Shown in pieces: positions 43,555 through 51,775 of a stretch of DNA of 64,000 bases. The position numbers were made by a program, and so were the translations under genes. A model generated the notes under the pieces. It did no database searches, was not told the DNA's origin, and worked only from the letters and a program-made list of their open reading frames with translations. The stretch lies in NCBI RefSeq assembly GCF_008124765.1, contig NZ_VNHS01000001.1, forward strand, positions 620,001-684,000. Direction: 5' to 3'. Within the stretch, counting starts at the first letter, position 1, and the number at the start of each line of letters is the position of its first letter. Origin of the DNA: Paenibacillus methanolicus (lineage in GTDB: Bacteria > Bacillota > Bacilli > Paenibacillales > Paenibacillaceae).

Positions 43555-44759
43555 ATGATCGTGAAAGCATTTTTTGATAAACCTAGGCATTGGCTTGATT
43601 ATGTCGTATTCGGATTTCGAATCGTATGGTGTTTTCTTAGTATACTGAGTCTCCGCTTTGACGCGGGTGATTCGGGACTAGAGCTATTGTTTAAGGCCGC
43701 CGGCTTCTTACTGTGTGGTACGGTTCCGTTCTTGCTATATCTATTAAGAGGCGTCCCGCGCTTCGCACCTGCGGCAACCGATCTTTTTTTGCTTGGCATG
43801 ATGTTCGTGGCGTCATCGGGATTAGAGCGGGGGCATTCATATTCTTTCAAGTCCCAATGCTGATGCTTGGGTACATGAGCCGAGGCTGGCACGCGCTGTG
43901 GACGTTGGCTGTCGCCCTAATATTTCCTTTTATCCTAACCGGCGAACCCGTCAATATGGAGACGGAGGAGCTTATCGACTCCGTAGCCAACTTGGCGATC
44001 TTATTCGGAATCGGGTTTATCTTTCAGAAACTGGTCGGCTCGTATCAACGGATCAATGCGATGTACCGTGTCATTCAAGATCAGAATCGGACACTGGAAC
44101 TATACGCAAAGCAAATCGAGCAGCTGACGCTTGCGGAAGAGCGAAATCGTCTGTCGCGCGACCTGCACGATACGGTCGGGCATACGTTCACGACAGCGAT
44201 TACTGGTATGGATGCAGTCTACTATTTAATCGATCTTTCTCCTGTGGAAGCGAAGAAAAGTATGCGCGAGCTGCTGCATTTTACGCGAAATGGATTAGAT
44301 GAGGTTCGACGTCACATTCATCAACTGGCACCACATGATGAGGGGCAGTCGCTCTCTCGGATCTTGAACCAGATTGCAAGTGAATTCGCGCTGCATACCG
44401 GTACAAAGGTGGATCTGGAGACTACTGGTATCGAATCCCCTCTTCCTGAGCAAGCGCGTCTAGCGCTAATCCGCTGCCTGCAAGAATCACTCACGAATGC
44501 AAAGCGTCATGGTAACGCGAACCGCATAGACATTTCCCTGTCATATGGGCAAGGGGAAGTTCGTCTTCGAGTTGAGGATGATGGCCAAGGTGCCAATGGC
44601 ATTAATGAAGGCTTCGGCCTTCGGACTATGGCTGAGCGGATGGCGAATGCAGGAGGATCGGTGATATGGATAGCCGAAGTTGGGAAAGGGATGACGCTAG
44701 AATGCACAGTTCCGACGAAACGTGATCCAGGCTTACTGTCGAATCAGGAAGGGGCGTAA
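43555..44759 (+). pseudogene. DesK-like sensor histidine kinase, frameshifted at a G5 run
   Basis: The ATG at 43555 follows AAAGG. The first frame (to 43863) encodes transmembrane helices (FGFRIVWCFLSILSL, AAGFLLCGTVPFLLYLL, DLFLLGMMFVASSGL), then goes out of frame. Adding one G to the GGGGG at 43829-43833 joins it to the second frame: AFIFFQVPMLMLGY, more TM helices, then HisKA_3 (LAEERNRLSRDLHDTVGHTF with the phospho-acceptor His) and an HATPase domain (CLQESLTNAKRHGNA, DDGQGANGINEGFGLRTM). All kinase residues are intact, so a single-base indel is the only defect. It may be a sequence error, phase variation or recent inactivation. It is followed after 2 nt by its partner regulator. Confidence 0.8.
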
Positions 44760-44761
44760 AG

Positions 44762-45430
44762 ATGACTACGGAGACAATAAAAGTGCTAATCGTAGAGGAT
44801 CAAGATTTGATCCGCAAAAGCTTGGCGATCGTGCTGAATATGGCCGAGGATCTTCATGTTATCGGCACTGCGGAGGACGGACGCAAGGCAGTTGAATTCG
44901 TAGAGGGGTTACAGCCGCACGTGGTACTAATGGATATCCATATGCCGATTATGGACGGCGTAGAGGCAACCGAGCAGATTAAGCGGCGCTGGCCGTCCGT
45001 AAAGGTTGTGATGCTAACGACGTTTCAAGAAGTAGAGTATGTTAGCGCTGCGCTGCATGCCGGCGCAGAAGGGTATATTTTGAAGGCAATCGATCCGATG
45101 GATCTATTAAGCGCAATCCGCCTCGTAAACCGGGGCGAGATGATGATTACCCAAGAGGTAGCCCGGGCGCTATTTACGAAGCCTTCTTCAGACACGATGA
45201 CTGGAAAGGCACTGGGGTCCGAGAAGAGCGGGGAGTTTGGGCTGTCCGACCGAGAGCTGCAGCTGCTTCAGTATATTTCCGAGGGGATGGCCAATCGAGC
45301 AATCGCAGAGAGGATGTACTTGTCGGAGGGCACGGTGAAAAATTATATATCGAGCATTTACTCCAAGCTGAATGTGCACAATCGGGCTTCTATGATGCGC
45401 AAAGCAACGGAGGAAGGGTTATTTAAATAG
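44762..45430 (+). CDS. DesR/NarL-type response regulator
   Basis: 222 residues. Receiver with VEDQDLIRKS and phospho-acceptor Asp58 in VVLMDIHMPIMDG, Lys in YILKAID. C-terminal LuxR HTH: LSDRELQLLQYISEGMANRAIAERMYLSEGTVKNYISSIYSKL. It starts 2 nt after the kinase gene, so the two form a two-component pair of the DesK/DesR or YvfT/YvfU kind. Membrane state or cell-envelope stress are usual inputs. The CPBP gene downstream shares a promoter motif with the kinase gene and may be a target. Confidence 0.92.
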   Translation: MTTETIKVLIVEDQDLIRKSLAIVLNMAEDLHVIGTAEDGRKAVEFVEGLQPHVVLMDIHMPIMDGVEATEQIKRRWPSVKVVMLTTFQEVEYVSAALHAGAEGYILKAIDPMDLLSAIRLVNRGEMMITQEVARALFTKPSSDTMTGKALGSEKSGEFGLSDRELQLLQYISEGMANRAIAERMYLSEGTVKNYISSIYSKLNVHNRASMMRKATEEGLFK

Positions 45431-45439
45431 TAAGTTGAG

Positions 45440-45471
45440 AAGTCGGAAGCTAATGTGGCTGCCGGCTTTTT
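45440..45471 (+). terminator. Terminator after the two-component pair
   Basis: AAGTCGG pairs with CCGGCTT (one G-U) over a 15-nt loop, followed by TTTTT. Confidence 0.7.
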
Positions 45472-45513
45472 CTATTTCACTGGCTTATATGACATCGTTG
45501 ACTTTTTCTATCC

Positions 45514-45551
45514 TAATGTCACTAACAGACATGACTTTCCTTCTGTAAAGT
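45514..45551 (+). promoter_or_regulatory. Imperfect copy of the kinase-promoter palindrome before the CPBP gene
   Basis: The right arm ATGACTTTC (45531-45539) is identical to that at 43496-43504. The left part (AATGTCA) is degenerate. TAAAGT, a -10-like hexamer, starts 6 nt after it, the same offset as before the kinase gene. Confidence 0.45.
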
Positions 45552-45605
45552 AGGGGGACGACGCGGAATGGCCGCAATAAACCTACTCGGAAGGCGTGAA
45601 ATATT

Positions 45606-46427
45606 TTGTTAACGAAATTAAAGGATACTAGAAAAGCAGGTCTATTTACTTCGATTTCGCTCTTATTGGGGATTGCATTTGCCAGCATACCGGGCATAAG
45701 TGGCTTTCTGTATATGATGACGCCGACACTTGCGGCACTGATCATGATGCTAGTTGTTACTCGGGATGGTTATTCCCATAAAGACTGGAGGAAGCTCGGT
45801 CTGCATAAGCTTGGACTTCGGGGATGGCTTCCAGCCCTGATCATTCCAATTGTGCCTTTAGCACTCGGCTACGGTACCGTTTGGGCACTGGGGATGGTTG
45901 AGCTGGATGTACCTACGGACTTTCAAGGCTTTGAATGGGAAGTCGTTCCCGCAGTACTGATCTTTGCACTGATTAAGGGGACGCTCTTTGAATCCCTTGG
46001 CGAGGAGTTGGGTTGGCGAGGTTATCTGCTGCCGCGGCTTATGGGTATCGGGGAGCGCAAGGCGATGTTGATAAATGGAGTTATTCATGGGATCTGGCAT
46101 TTCCCCATCATACTGCTAACAAGAGAGTATCACCAAGGAGAGAAGCTGTGGATTTTACTGCCATTTACCGTTGTAAGCACCATGTTCTTGGCACCAGTCA
46201 TTAGCATGCTGCGTCTGCGTACAGGCAGCGTATGGCCGGCTTCTCTTATGCATACGAGTCATAACTTATGCTGGCTTGTGCTCACTACACTCTTCACTGC
46301 CCAATCAGAGGGGAGTATGTATCTTGCAGGAGACATGGGTTTGATTGGCATCCTATTCTATGCAGGCCTAACTTGGTATTTATGGCGGGGCGAAAAATGG
46401 GAATCAAGGATATCGCATAGTAGCTAG
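45606..46427 (+). CDS. CPBP-family intramembrane metalloprotease
   Basis: 273 residues with a TTG start at 45606; no in-frame ATG lies near the N terminus. Six to eight TM segments. The family motifs are intact: EELGWRGYLLPRL (EExxxR), HGIWHFPII (His motif) and HTSHNLCW near the C terminus. Related to CAAX-type Abi proteases that cleave or modify membrane proteins and provide bacteriocin self-immunity in some species. A promoter motif shared with the upstream kinase gene suggests joint control. Confidence 0.88.
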   Translation: MLTKLKDTRKAGLFTSISLLLGIAFASIPGISGFLYMMTPTLAALIMMLVVTRDGYSHKDWRKLGLHKLGLRGWLPALIIPIVPLALGYGTVWALGMVELDVPTDFQGFEWEVVPAVLIFALIKGTLFESLGEELGWRGYLLPRLMGIGERKAMLINGVIHGIWHFPIILLTREYHQGEKLWILLPFTVVSTMFLAPVISMLRLRTGSVWPASLMHTSHNLCWLVLTTLFTAQSEGSMYLAGDMGLIGILFYAGLTWYLWRGEKWESRISHSS

Positions 46428-46622
46428 GGGACGGTCTAGAAATTACTAAAACTCGGTTAAGACAACAAGGCAGTCGTCATTGGCTCCGTTTCCGTCCGCA
46501 CGGACATAAGAGATATTGACTTTCACGCAAATGAGAACGTTTATGATAATCGTGCCATCTCCGAAAAGGGCTATTTCCTTCGAGTAATGGGGCATTCGAT
46601 AACAATAAAAGGAGGACTATCA

Positions 46623-47058
46623 ATGAGCAATTATAATGAAATTAAAGCGGTTATCATTGGAGGAACACATGGGATGGGGTTCGCTACTGCAAGGGCTTTG
46701 GTTGATGGCGGAGCCCAACTCATTATTACGGGCAGCAATCCCCACAAGGTGGTAGAAGCTTCGAATGCGCTTGGCGAACGCGCACGGGTGATCGTTTCAG
46801 ATATAACATCTATGGCGGATATTATAAAATTGCGCAAAGAAGTAGAGGAAGAAATGGGGGCTATCGATTTTCTGCATGTGAATGCGGGAATGGCTTGAGA
46901 GGATGGCTTTTGAGGAGATGGGCGACAATCTCACGCCGATGAAACGCCATGGTACCCCGGCGAAAGTGGCCAAAGCGGTTCTTTTTATGGCGTTTGATGC
47001 CACGTTTACGACAGGAGCCAGCCTGACGGCCGACGGTGGTAACGCCGACAAGTATCAC
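46623..47058 (+). pseudogene. Short-chain dehydrogenase with internal deletion
   Basis: The ATG at 46623 follows AAAGGAGGA. The N-terminal half is intact (IIGGTHGMGFATARALVDGGA, then FLHVNAGMA) and stops at 46898. In another frame the typical C-terminal end of the same family follows at once ([46 protein letters not shown]). About 100 residues including the catalytic Ser and Tyr-x-x-x-Lys are missing. A deletion plus frameshift near 46890 removed the active site, so the gene cannot encode a working SDR. A full-length copy elsewhere in the genome is possible. Confidence 0.85.
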
Positions 47059-47113
47059 GATTTGACTAAATTGAATAGGTTAATGTTAACAACAGATTGG
47101 AGGCTTGATCAGG

Positions 47114-47545
47114 ATGAGCAATCCCTATTTGTATTCCCCATGTCGATGTGCTAGACCGTCTTATTACTACCCGTATCCCGAGCAGTACTATGGCGTATAT
47201 CCAAATAACAGTCAGAACACAGGCATCCAGGGCGGAAACCAGATTGGCGGTTCTTATGGCTTAGGTGTTCATGCGGGTAGTCATTTTGGAGTAGACCATG
47301 GTGTAGGCGTTCATGTCGGCGGCCAACTTGGCGGCGATTACGGGGTTGGGGTTCATATGGGGGGCCAGCTTGGCGGAGGGCAAGGTATAGGCGTTCATAC
47401 TGGCGGATATCTGGGCGGTGATTACGGAGTAGGCGTTCATGCAGGAGGCCATCTAGGTGGGGGAAAGGGATTCGGTTTCGATGTTGGCGGTCAATTAGGG
47501 GGATATAACGGTCAATTCGGCTTCCACTTTGGTGGACAGAAATAA
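47114..47545 (+). CDS. Glycine-rich 14-residue-repeat protein (unknown, possibly spore surface)
   Basis: 143 residues from the ATG at 47114; GGAGG lies 10 nt upstream. A Tyr/Pro/Cys-rich head ([23 protein letters not shown]) is followed by about seven repeats of the pattern GVGVHxGGxLGGxx, with His in most and Asp-Tyr or Gly-Gln at the end of alternate units. There is no signal peptide. The head resembles small coat or exosporium proteins of sporeformers and the body could form a beta-solenoid or amyloid-like fibre. No family is recognised. A strong terminator follows, so it is monocistronic. Confidence 0.75.
   Translation: MSNPYLYSPCRCARPSYYYPYPEQYYGVYPNNSQNTGIQGGNQIGGSYGLGVHAGSHFGVDHGVGVHVGGQLGGDYGVGVHMGGQLGGGQGIGVHTGGYLGGDYGVGVHAGGHLGGGKGFGFDVGGQLGGYNGQFGFHFGGQK
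47270..47530 (+). repeat. 42-bp tandem coding repeats
   Basis: Units of about 42 bp encode the 14-residue motif (shared core GGCGTTCAT...GGCGG...CT.GGCGG). Neighbouring units differ at third codon positions, so the protein pattern is held by selection. Confidence 0.75.
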
Positions 47546-47566
47546 ACAGAAAGGCCTTAGAAGGTG

Positions 47567-47594
47567 CAGCCGATCATGACGATCGGCTGTTTTT
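47567..47594 (+). terminator. Rho-independent terminator
   Basis: CAGCCGATC pairs perfectly with GATCGGCTG over a 5-nt loop, followed by TTTTT. Confidence 0.93.
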
Positions 47595-47734
47595 GTTGAA
47601 CTAAACCCGCTAATAGTTTGTCACGATTTTTCAATAGAACCTCAAACAAATACTGCTATACTAGAAATTGTGCATGACAAAAATAACCCGCCAAGGCCTA
47701 AAGGCCGGAACATATCAAAGGAGGGGCAAGACAC

Positions 47735-48421
47735 ATGCGAGAAGAACAGGCAATATTCGAGGGCGAAGGATATAACAGGTCGTACGCAATTGCTACGGGT
47801 CTGCCGATTTTGAATCTGAGGGGCAGCATCTCGCGTGAAAGTAACAGCCAACTGCCGTTTCCGTGGGTGACAACGGGCATCAAGATCGATAAAGAACAGA
47901 TGTTGGAAACCGTTATGAAGCAGAAGTCGCTCGAGCATTTGTTCCAGATGCAATTCAGTAAGGAGGAAATGACCGACCGCAATTTGGTTGTAGGCTGTTA
48001 TGAATACAAGAATCCGAATGACAAGGAACAAATAACGTTATATGCGCTGGTATCGTTGAAGGCATTCCTCGCGAGATACGGCGATGAACGGGCAATGGAG
48101 ATTCTGAAGCGAGTTGGCTGCACATACGAGAAGATTATGGACGAATGCGATGAAGCCATTGAAGAACATTTTGCAGTGGTGCGCCGGTCACATCATTTGA
48201 AGCATCTGAGGGACAAATATGACGTCGTTTACGAGTGGGTTGAAGAGGAAGGGCAGATGACGTACATAAACAGATATACCAAATCGGGGTATACGAAGAT
48301 TAAAGCTGAATCAGTCGAGGAGTTGACCGAACGCTACGGTGAGCAACGGAAGAAGGATGCGAAGAAGACGTTCTCGACTCTGGAGCCGTTAGAAGCATTC
48401 ATGCAAGTTTGTCGCCGCTAG
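47735..48421 (+). CDS. Hypothetical cytoplasmic protein
   Basis: 228 residues; AAAGGAGGGG precedes the ATG. No signal, TM segment or known motif. It is rich in charged residues, with a helical middle (KIDKEQMLETVMKQKSLEHLF; KAFLARYGDERAMEILKRVG) and a Lys/Arg-rich end. It precedes the LRR-containing gene by 29 bp and is probably co-transcribed. I do not recognise the family. Confidence 0.75.
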   Translation: MREEQAIFEGEGYNRSYAIATGLPILNLRGSISRESNSQLPFPWVTTGIKIDKEQMLETVMKQKSLEHLFQMQFSKEEMTDRNLVVGCYEYKNPNDKEQITLYALVSLKAFLARYGDERAMEILKRVGCTYEKIMDECDEAIEEHFAVVRRSHHLKHLRDKYDVVYEWVEEEGQMTYINRYTKSGYTKIKAESVEELTERYGEQRKKDAKKTFSTLEPLEAFMQVCRR

Positions 48422-48450
48422 GTGGAGATCCACACCAATCAGAAGAAAGG

Positions 48451-49665
48451 ATGACGGAAGTGCAAAATGATAAACATGCTCGCCTTCCTGCTTCTGTTAG
48501 AGAGGCCGGTCGTTATCTCATCGATCTGACGGGTCCTCACAGCCACACGCTTGTCATTCAGCCCGGTGTGGGCAGCCTATCAATCGGACCGCCGCACTTG
48601 GTGAAAAAGGCAGACCTTGTCGTGGCATCCGATGCACGCATCGACTGGACCGAGTTTGATGTCTTTGCCACACCGGCGGGCTCGCCATGGCCGCGATATC
48701 TGCATTATACAGGCAGTGACGCGGGCTTCTTTGAATGGGCGCAGAAACGGCCCATTGAAGAGATGACATGGTCCCCGGTGCTGACTGCAGATGCGGTGGT
48801 GGACGCCAGTCAGTCCATTTTGCATGGCTTGCATATAGAGCTAGGCCAGTCCGGAGGGAATCTGAAATTGAAACTTCCGAAGAGGCCTTGTCGCTTAATC
48901 GTGTCCGGCGATCTATCACGATTCTCAGCTACTGGCGGTTTGCCATCTTCTTTGACATTAGCACCGCGTACCAGCCGACGCAAAAATGCTCCTCCTTTCA
49001 TGCTGCCCGATAGGAGTGACTTGCACCAGGTGACGTGCTTGACGCTACAAAGCGCGCCGCAGGGACAGCCCATCTCGCTGGACTGCCTGGACCGGTTTCC
49101 AAACCTGAAGTCACTGAGTTTGAGCGGGCACTTCAGCGATGTGGACTCGTTAGCTCGGCATGACCAGTTAACCCATCTGGAGCTGCGCTTCATGCCTGAT
49201 CTGGAGGCCTTGCCACCCTTGAACGCGTGGCCATTGCTTGATAGATTTATAGCCTTCAATGTGGAAGAGAGCGCCGGAAAGCGCCTTAAGCAGCAAATGA
49301 AAACACGCGCAAAGACCCGCCCGTGGACCGACCATGCTTCAGTGAGCCAATTACGAAAACCCGAGTGGTGGACGACCGAATTTGGCCGCCCGTTCTCGTC
49401 CTGGCCTAAACGTCTGGCCAGATTGGCTAATGAAGCTTACAACGTTGCTGAGGCTTCCATGGCCCAGGCCCGCAATCTTGCTGATGCCGAGGCAGCTATT
49501 ACGGCCTTCACCGTGCGCTTTAATACCCTCAAGGGGATCGAAACCACCGAAAGAGAAGACCTCGGTGAAGCAGTATGGCAACTCAGCCAGTCCAAACACA
49601 TGATCGGCCAGCCCATAAGAGAGGAGATGGCTATAAGCTGGTTCGATGCGGCGCGCGAATACTGA
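48451..49665 (+). CDS. Hypothetical protein with short leucine-rich-repeat region
   Basis: 404 residues from ATG 48451; AGAAAGG directly precedes it, so GTG 48460 with better spacing may be the true start. Residues about 210-265 hold two or three LRR-like turns (FPNLKSLSLSGHFSDVDSL; DQLTHLELRFMPDLEALPPL). The rest has no recognised domain and no signal peptide. The C-terminal third is helical and includes a WTTEFGRPFSSWPKRLA segment. Possibly a protein-interaction factor, but no function can be assigned. Confidence 0.7.
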   Translation: MTEVQNDKHARLPASVREAGRYLIDLTGPHSHTLVIQPGVGSLSIGPPHLVKKADLVVASDARIDWTEFDVFATPAGSPWPRYLHYTGSDAGFFEWAQKRPIEEMTWSPVLTADAVVDASQSILHGLHIELGQSGGNLKLKLPKRPCRLIVSGDLSRFSATGGLPSSLTLAPRTSRRKNAPPFMLPDRSDLHQVTCLTLQSAPQGQPISLDCLDRFPNLKSLSLSGHFSDVDSLARHDQLTHLELRFMPDLEALPPLNAWPLLDRFIAFNVEESAGKRLKQQMKTRAKTRPWTDHASVSQLRKPEWWTTEFGRPFSSWPKRLARLANEAYNVAEASMAQARNLADAEAAITAFTVRFNTLKGIETTEREDLGEAVWQLSQSKHMIGQPIREEMAISWFDAAREY

Positions 49666-49724
49666 TTTTGGAATCCTATAATGAAGGTACCGCCCTTCGG
49701 GGAGATCGTTTAAGGGAGGCCGCG

Positions 49725-50681
49725 ATGAACGAGACCGCATTTGACGAATCATTATTTGCAAGCTTGAAGCCGGGCTTAACCTCGTTCTGTTACCGAATGC
49801 TAGGCTCCATGGACGATGCGGACGATGCCGTTCAGGAGACGAGTATTCGGGTCTGGCAGAGCGGGAGCACGTTCAGACAGGATTCCTCGTTCAAAACATG
49901 GGTCTATCGGATTGCCTCCAACCTGTGCTTGGACAAGCTGAGACAATCCAAACGCCGCGCGCTTCCCGTTGACCTGTTCGACCCGGCCGTCGCCATCGTC
50001 GAGCCGCGCGACACGCTGCCGGACTCTGCCTGGATCTGGCCGTCTCCCGACTTTGGGAGCAATCCGGAGGATCGGCTCGTCCGCAGAGATACTCTTCAAC
50101 TGTGCTTTATCGCTCTCCTGCAGACCTTGCCTCCGCGGCAGCGCGCGGTACTCATTTTGAAGGATGTATTCGAATGGTCCTCCAAGCAGATCGCGGAGAC
50201 GTTGGCGGTGTCGCCGGCAGCGGTGAACAGCGCCTTGCAACGAGCCCGAGAGACGATGGACCGGGCGCAGCTTCGCTCGGATGAGCTCAGCAGCATGGAC
50301 GTTCAACCGGACCAGCAGCTGCTGTCCCGGTATGTGGAGGCCTTCGAGCAATTCGATATTGCCACGCTCGTCGCGTTGTTCCACGAGGAAGGCTGCATGT
50401 CGATGCCGCCCTTCGAGATGTGGATCCGCGGCAAGGAAGATTTGTCCGCCTTCTATTCGCTTACTCGCTGGCATTGCGAAGGTTCGCGATTTGTGCCCGT
50501 CACGGTGAATGGCGGATATCCGGCGTTGGCCCAGTACATGCCGGACAAAGAGGGCACTGGCCTGGTACCCTGGGGCATCCACGTCATCGAAACCAAAGAG
50601 AATCAAATCCTGCACGTTCAAAACTTCATTCATACGCCATTATTTTCGCGATTAGGGCTGCCTGAGCGAATTGACCAATGA
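49725..50681 (+). CDS. ECF-type sigma factor with C-terminal SnoaL-like domain
   Basis: 318 residues from the ATG at 49725, with GGGAGG 5 nt upstream. Region 2: CYRMLGSMDDADDAVQETSIRVW and FKTWVYRIASNLCLDKLRQSKR. Region 4: LPPRQRAVLILKDVFEWSSKQIAETLAVSPAAVNSALQRARETM. The C-terminal 120 residues form a SnoaL/NTF2-like fold (LLSRYVEAFEQFDIATLVALFHEEGCMSMPP), as in the large actinobacterial-type sigma factors that need no separate anti-sigma factor. That domain may sense a small molecule or tune activity. No anti-sigma gene lies adjacent, in keeping with this class. Confidence 0.9.
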   Translation: MNETAFDESLFASLKPGLTSFCYRMLGSMDDADDAVQETSIRVWQSGSTFRQDSSFKTWVYRIASNLCLDKLRQSKRRALPVDLFDPAVAIVEPRDTLPDSAWIWPSPDFGSNPEDRLVRRDTLQLCFIALLQTLPPRQRAVLILKDVFEWSSKQIAETLAVSPAAVNSALQRARETMDRAQLRSDELSSMDVQPDQQLLSRYVEAFEQFDIATLVALFHEEGCMSMPPFEMWIRGKEDLSAFYSLTRWHCEGSRFVPVTVNGGYPALAQYMPDKEGTGLVPWGIHVIETKENQILHVQNFIHTPLFSRLGLPERIDQ

Positions 50682-50753
50682 ATATCGTCAGTGCTGGCAA
50701 GCGATCATGGACAATTTCAAAGCCTATACCGAACAAAATCAATCATCGCGAAG

Positions 50754-50789
50754 AAGACGCCGGGGAAGATGCCTGGCGTCTTTCTTTTT
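50754..50789 (+). terminator. Terminator after the sigma-factor gene
   Basis: AAGACGCC pairs with GGCGTCTT over a 13-nt loop, followed by TTCTTTTT. Confidence 0.8.
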
Positions 50790-50821
50790 GAACCCTAATT
50801 CGAGCGTGCTATCCGTTAGCC

Positions 50822-51238
50822 TTAACCTTGTGCCGCATTCATGTTCATATAGTTAATCGCCCACAGATGGCCGTCCAAATCCACGAAGCCCCAATGATAC
50901 ATGAACCCATGATCTTCAGGTTCAGCGTGCAATTTCCCGCCCAAGGAGACCGCGGTATTCACGATTTCATCGACCTTTTCCCGGCTCTCGAAGGCCAATG
51001 CGATCGTCATCTGCGCATACTTGCTCGTATCGACGGATTCCTTCTCCGTAAGCGTATTAAAGAATGCTTGATTGATCAGCATGACCTGCAGGTTGTCGCC
51101 GATCACGATGGCAACCGAATTCTCGTTCTCGGGGAATTGCGGGTTGAGCTCGAATCCGAGTCCGGTGAAGAACGCTTTCGATTGTCCTACGTTTTTTACA
51201 GGCAGGTTGAAGCTCGTGAATGCGGACGTTAATGCCAT
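50822..51238 (-). CDS. VOC-family (glyoxalase/bleomycin-resistance-like) protein
   Basis: 138 residues from the ATG at 51238 with AAGAGGTG 8 nt upstream; a TTG two codons earlier is less likely. Two VOC modules: SFNLPVKNVGQSKAFFTGLGFEL and the PhnB-like end GFMYHWGFVDLDGHLWAINYM. The length and the YHWGF...DGHLW signature match lactoylglutathione-lyase-like proteins of unknown substrate. It is convergent with the sigma factor gene, with the terminator between. Confidence 0.87.
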   Translation of the reverse strand: MALTSAFTSFNLPVKNVGQSKAFFTGLGFELNPQFPENENSVAIVIGDNLQVMLINQAFFNTLTEKESVDTSKYAQMTIALAFESREKVDEIVNTAVSLGGKLHAEPEDHGFMYHWGFVDLDGHLWAINYMNMNAAQG

Positions 51239-51775
51239 TTTCAAAACACCTCTTCGTCAAATTAGTTTGTATTCATTTATGCCTTCGTTTATATAGACGA
51301 CAGCCGATCCGGGAATTCATCGGTCTCATGGTCTCGGAAGAATACTTTTTGAAAAAAGACATATCCGCGAAGGGGAGGAGCGTAGGTATTTCATTTCCAG
51401 ATTATGTATTCGCCCGTTGTTCCTTTGGCGACCGCCAAGGGAATGCGTTTCCGTATATATTACGCCTCCGGGAAGTTGTATAAAGCATATGGATTGTCGG
51501 CGAAGCAATAATCATCAACTTATCCCGTACTCATAAGCCCAGAAATGTACAGTGGAAACCGCATAATAACGGGATCTTAGCTTATAAATGGGCAAATGAT
51601 TATATACGGAATGCAAGAAAACGCCTACGCTAAGGTCGTCAAGGCAGCACTTTCACATCATTTCTATGCCGCCAACCAACACATTATTGAAGGGAGGAAG
51701 TATAGCAGGACTGCGCTCGGATGACAGCGGGTTAGTTGCTCTAGTCAGGCAGGATCCTGTTGTACGAATCAACAG
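51239..51775. other. 537-bp intergenic region upstream of the pectate lyase gene
   Basis: Short open stretches on both strands (51290-51485 +, 51330-51505 -) have no ribosome site or recognised motif. A strong GAAGGGAGGAAG lies at 51690-51701 with no start codon at a useful distance, which may mark a lost leader ORF. No clear promoter or terminator was seen. Confidence 0.5.

Noticed and set aside
47270-47530. CRISPR-like regular repeats
   Set aside because: The 42-bp periodicity is in frame and encodes a glycine-rich repeat protein. There are no unique spacers or cas genes.
51540-51570. Catabolite-responsive (cre-like) site TGGAAACCGCATAA
   Set aside because: It departs from the central CG of the cre consensus and is far from a defined promoter.
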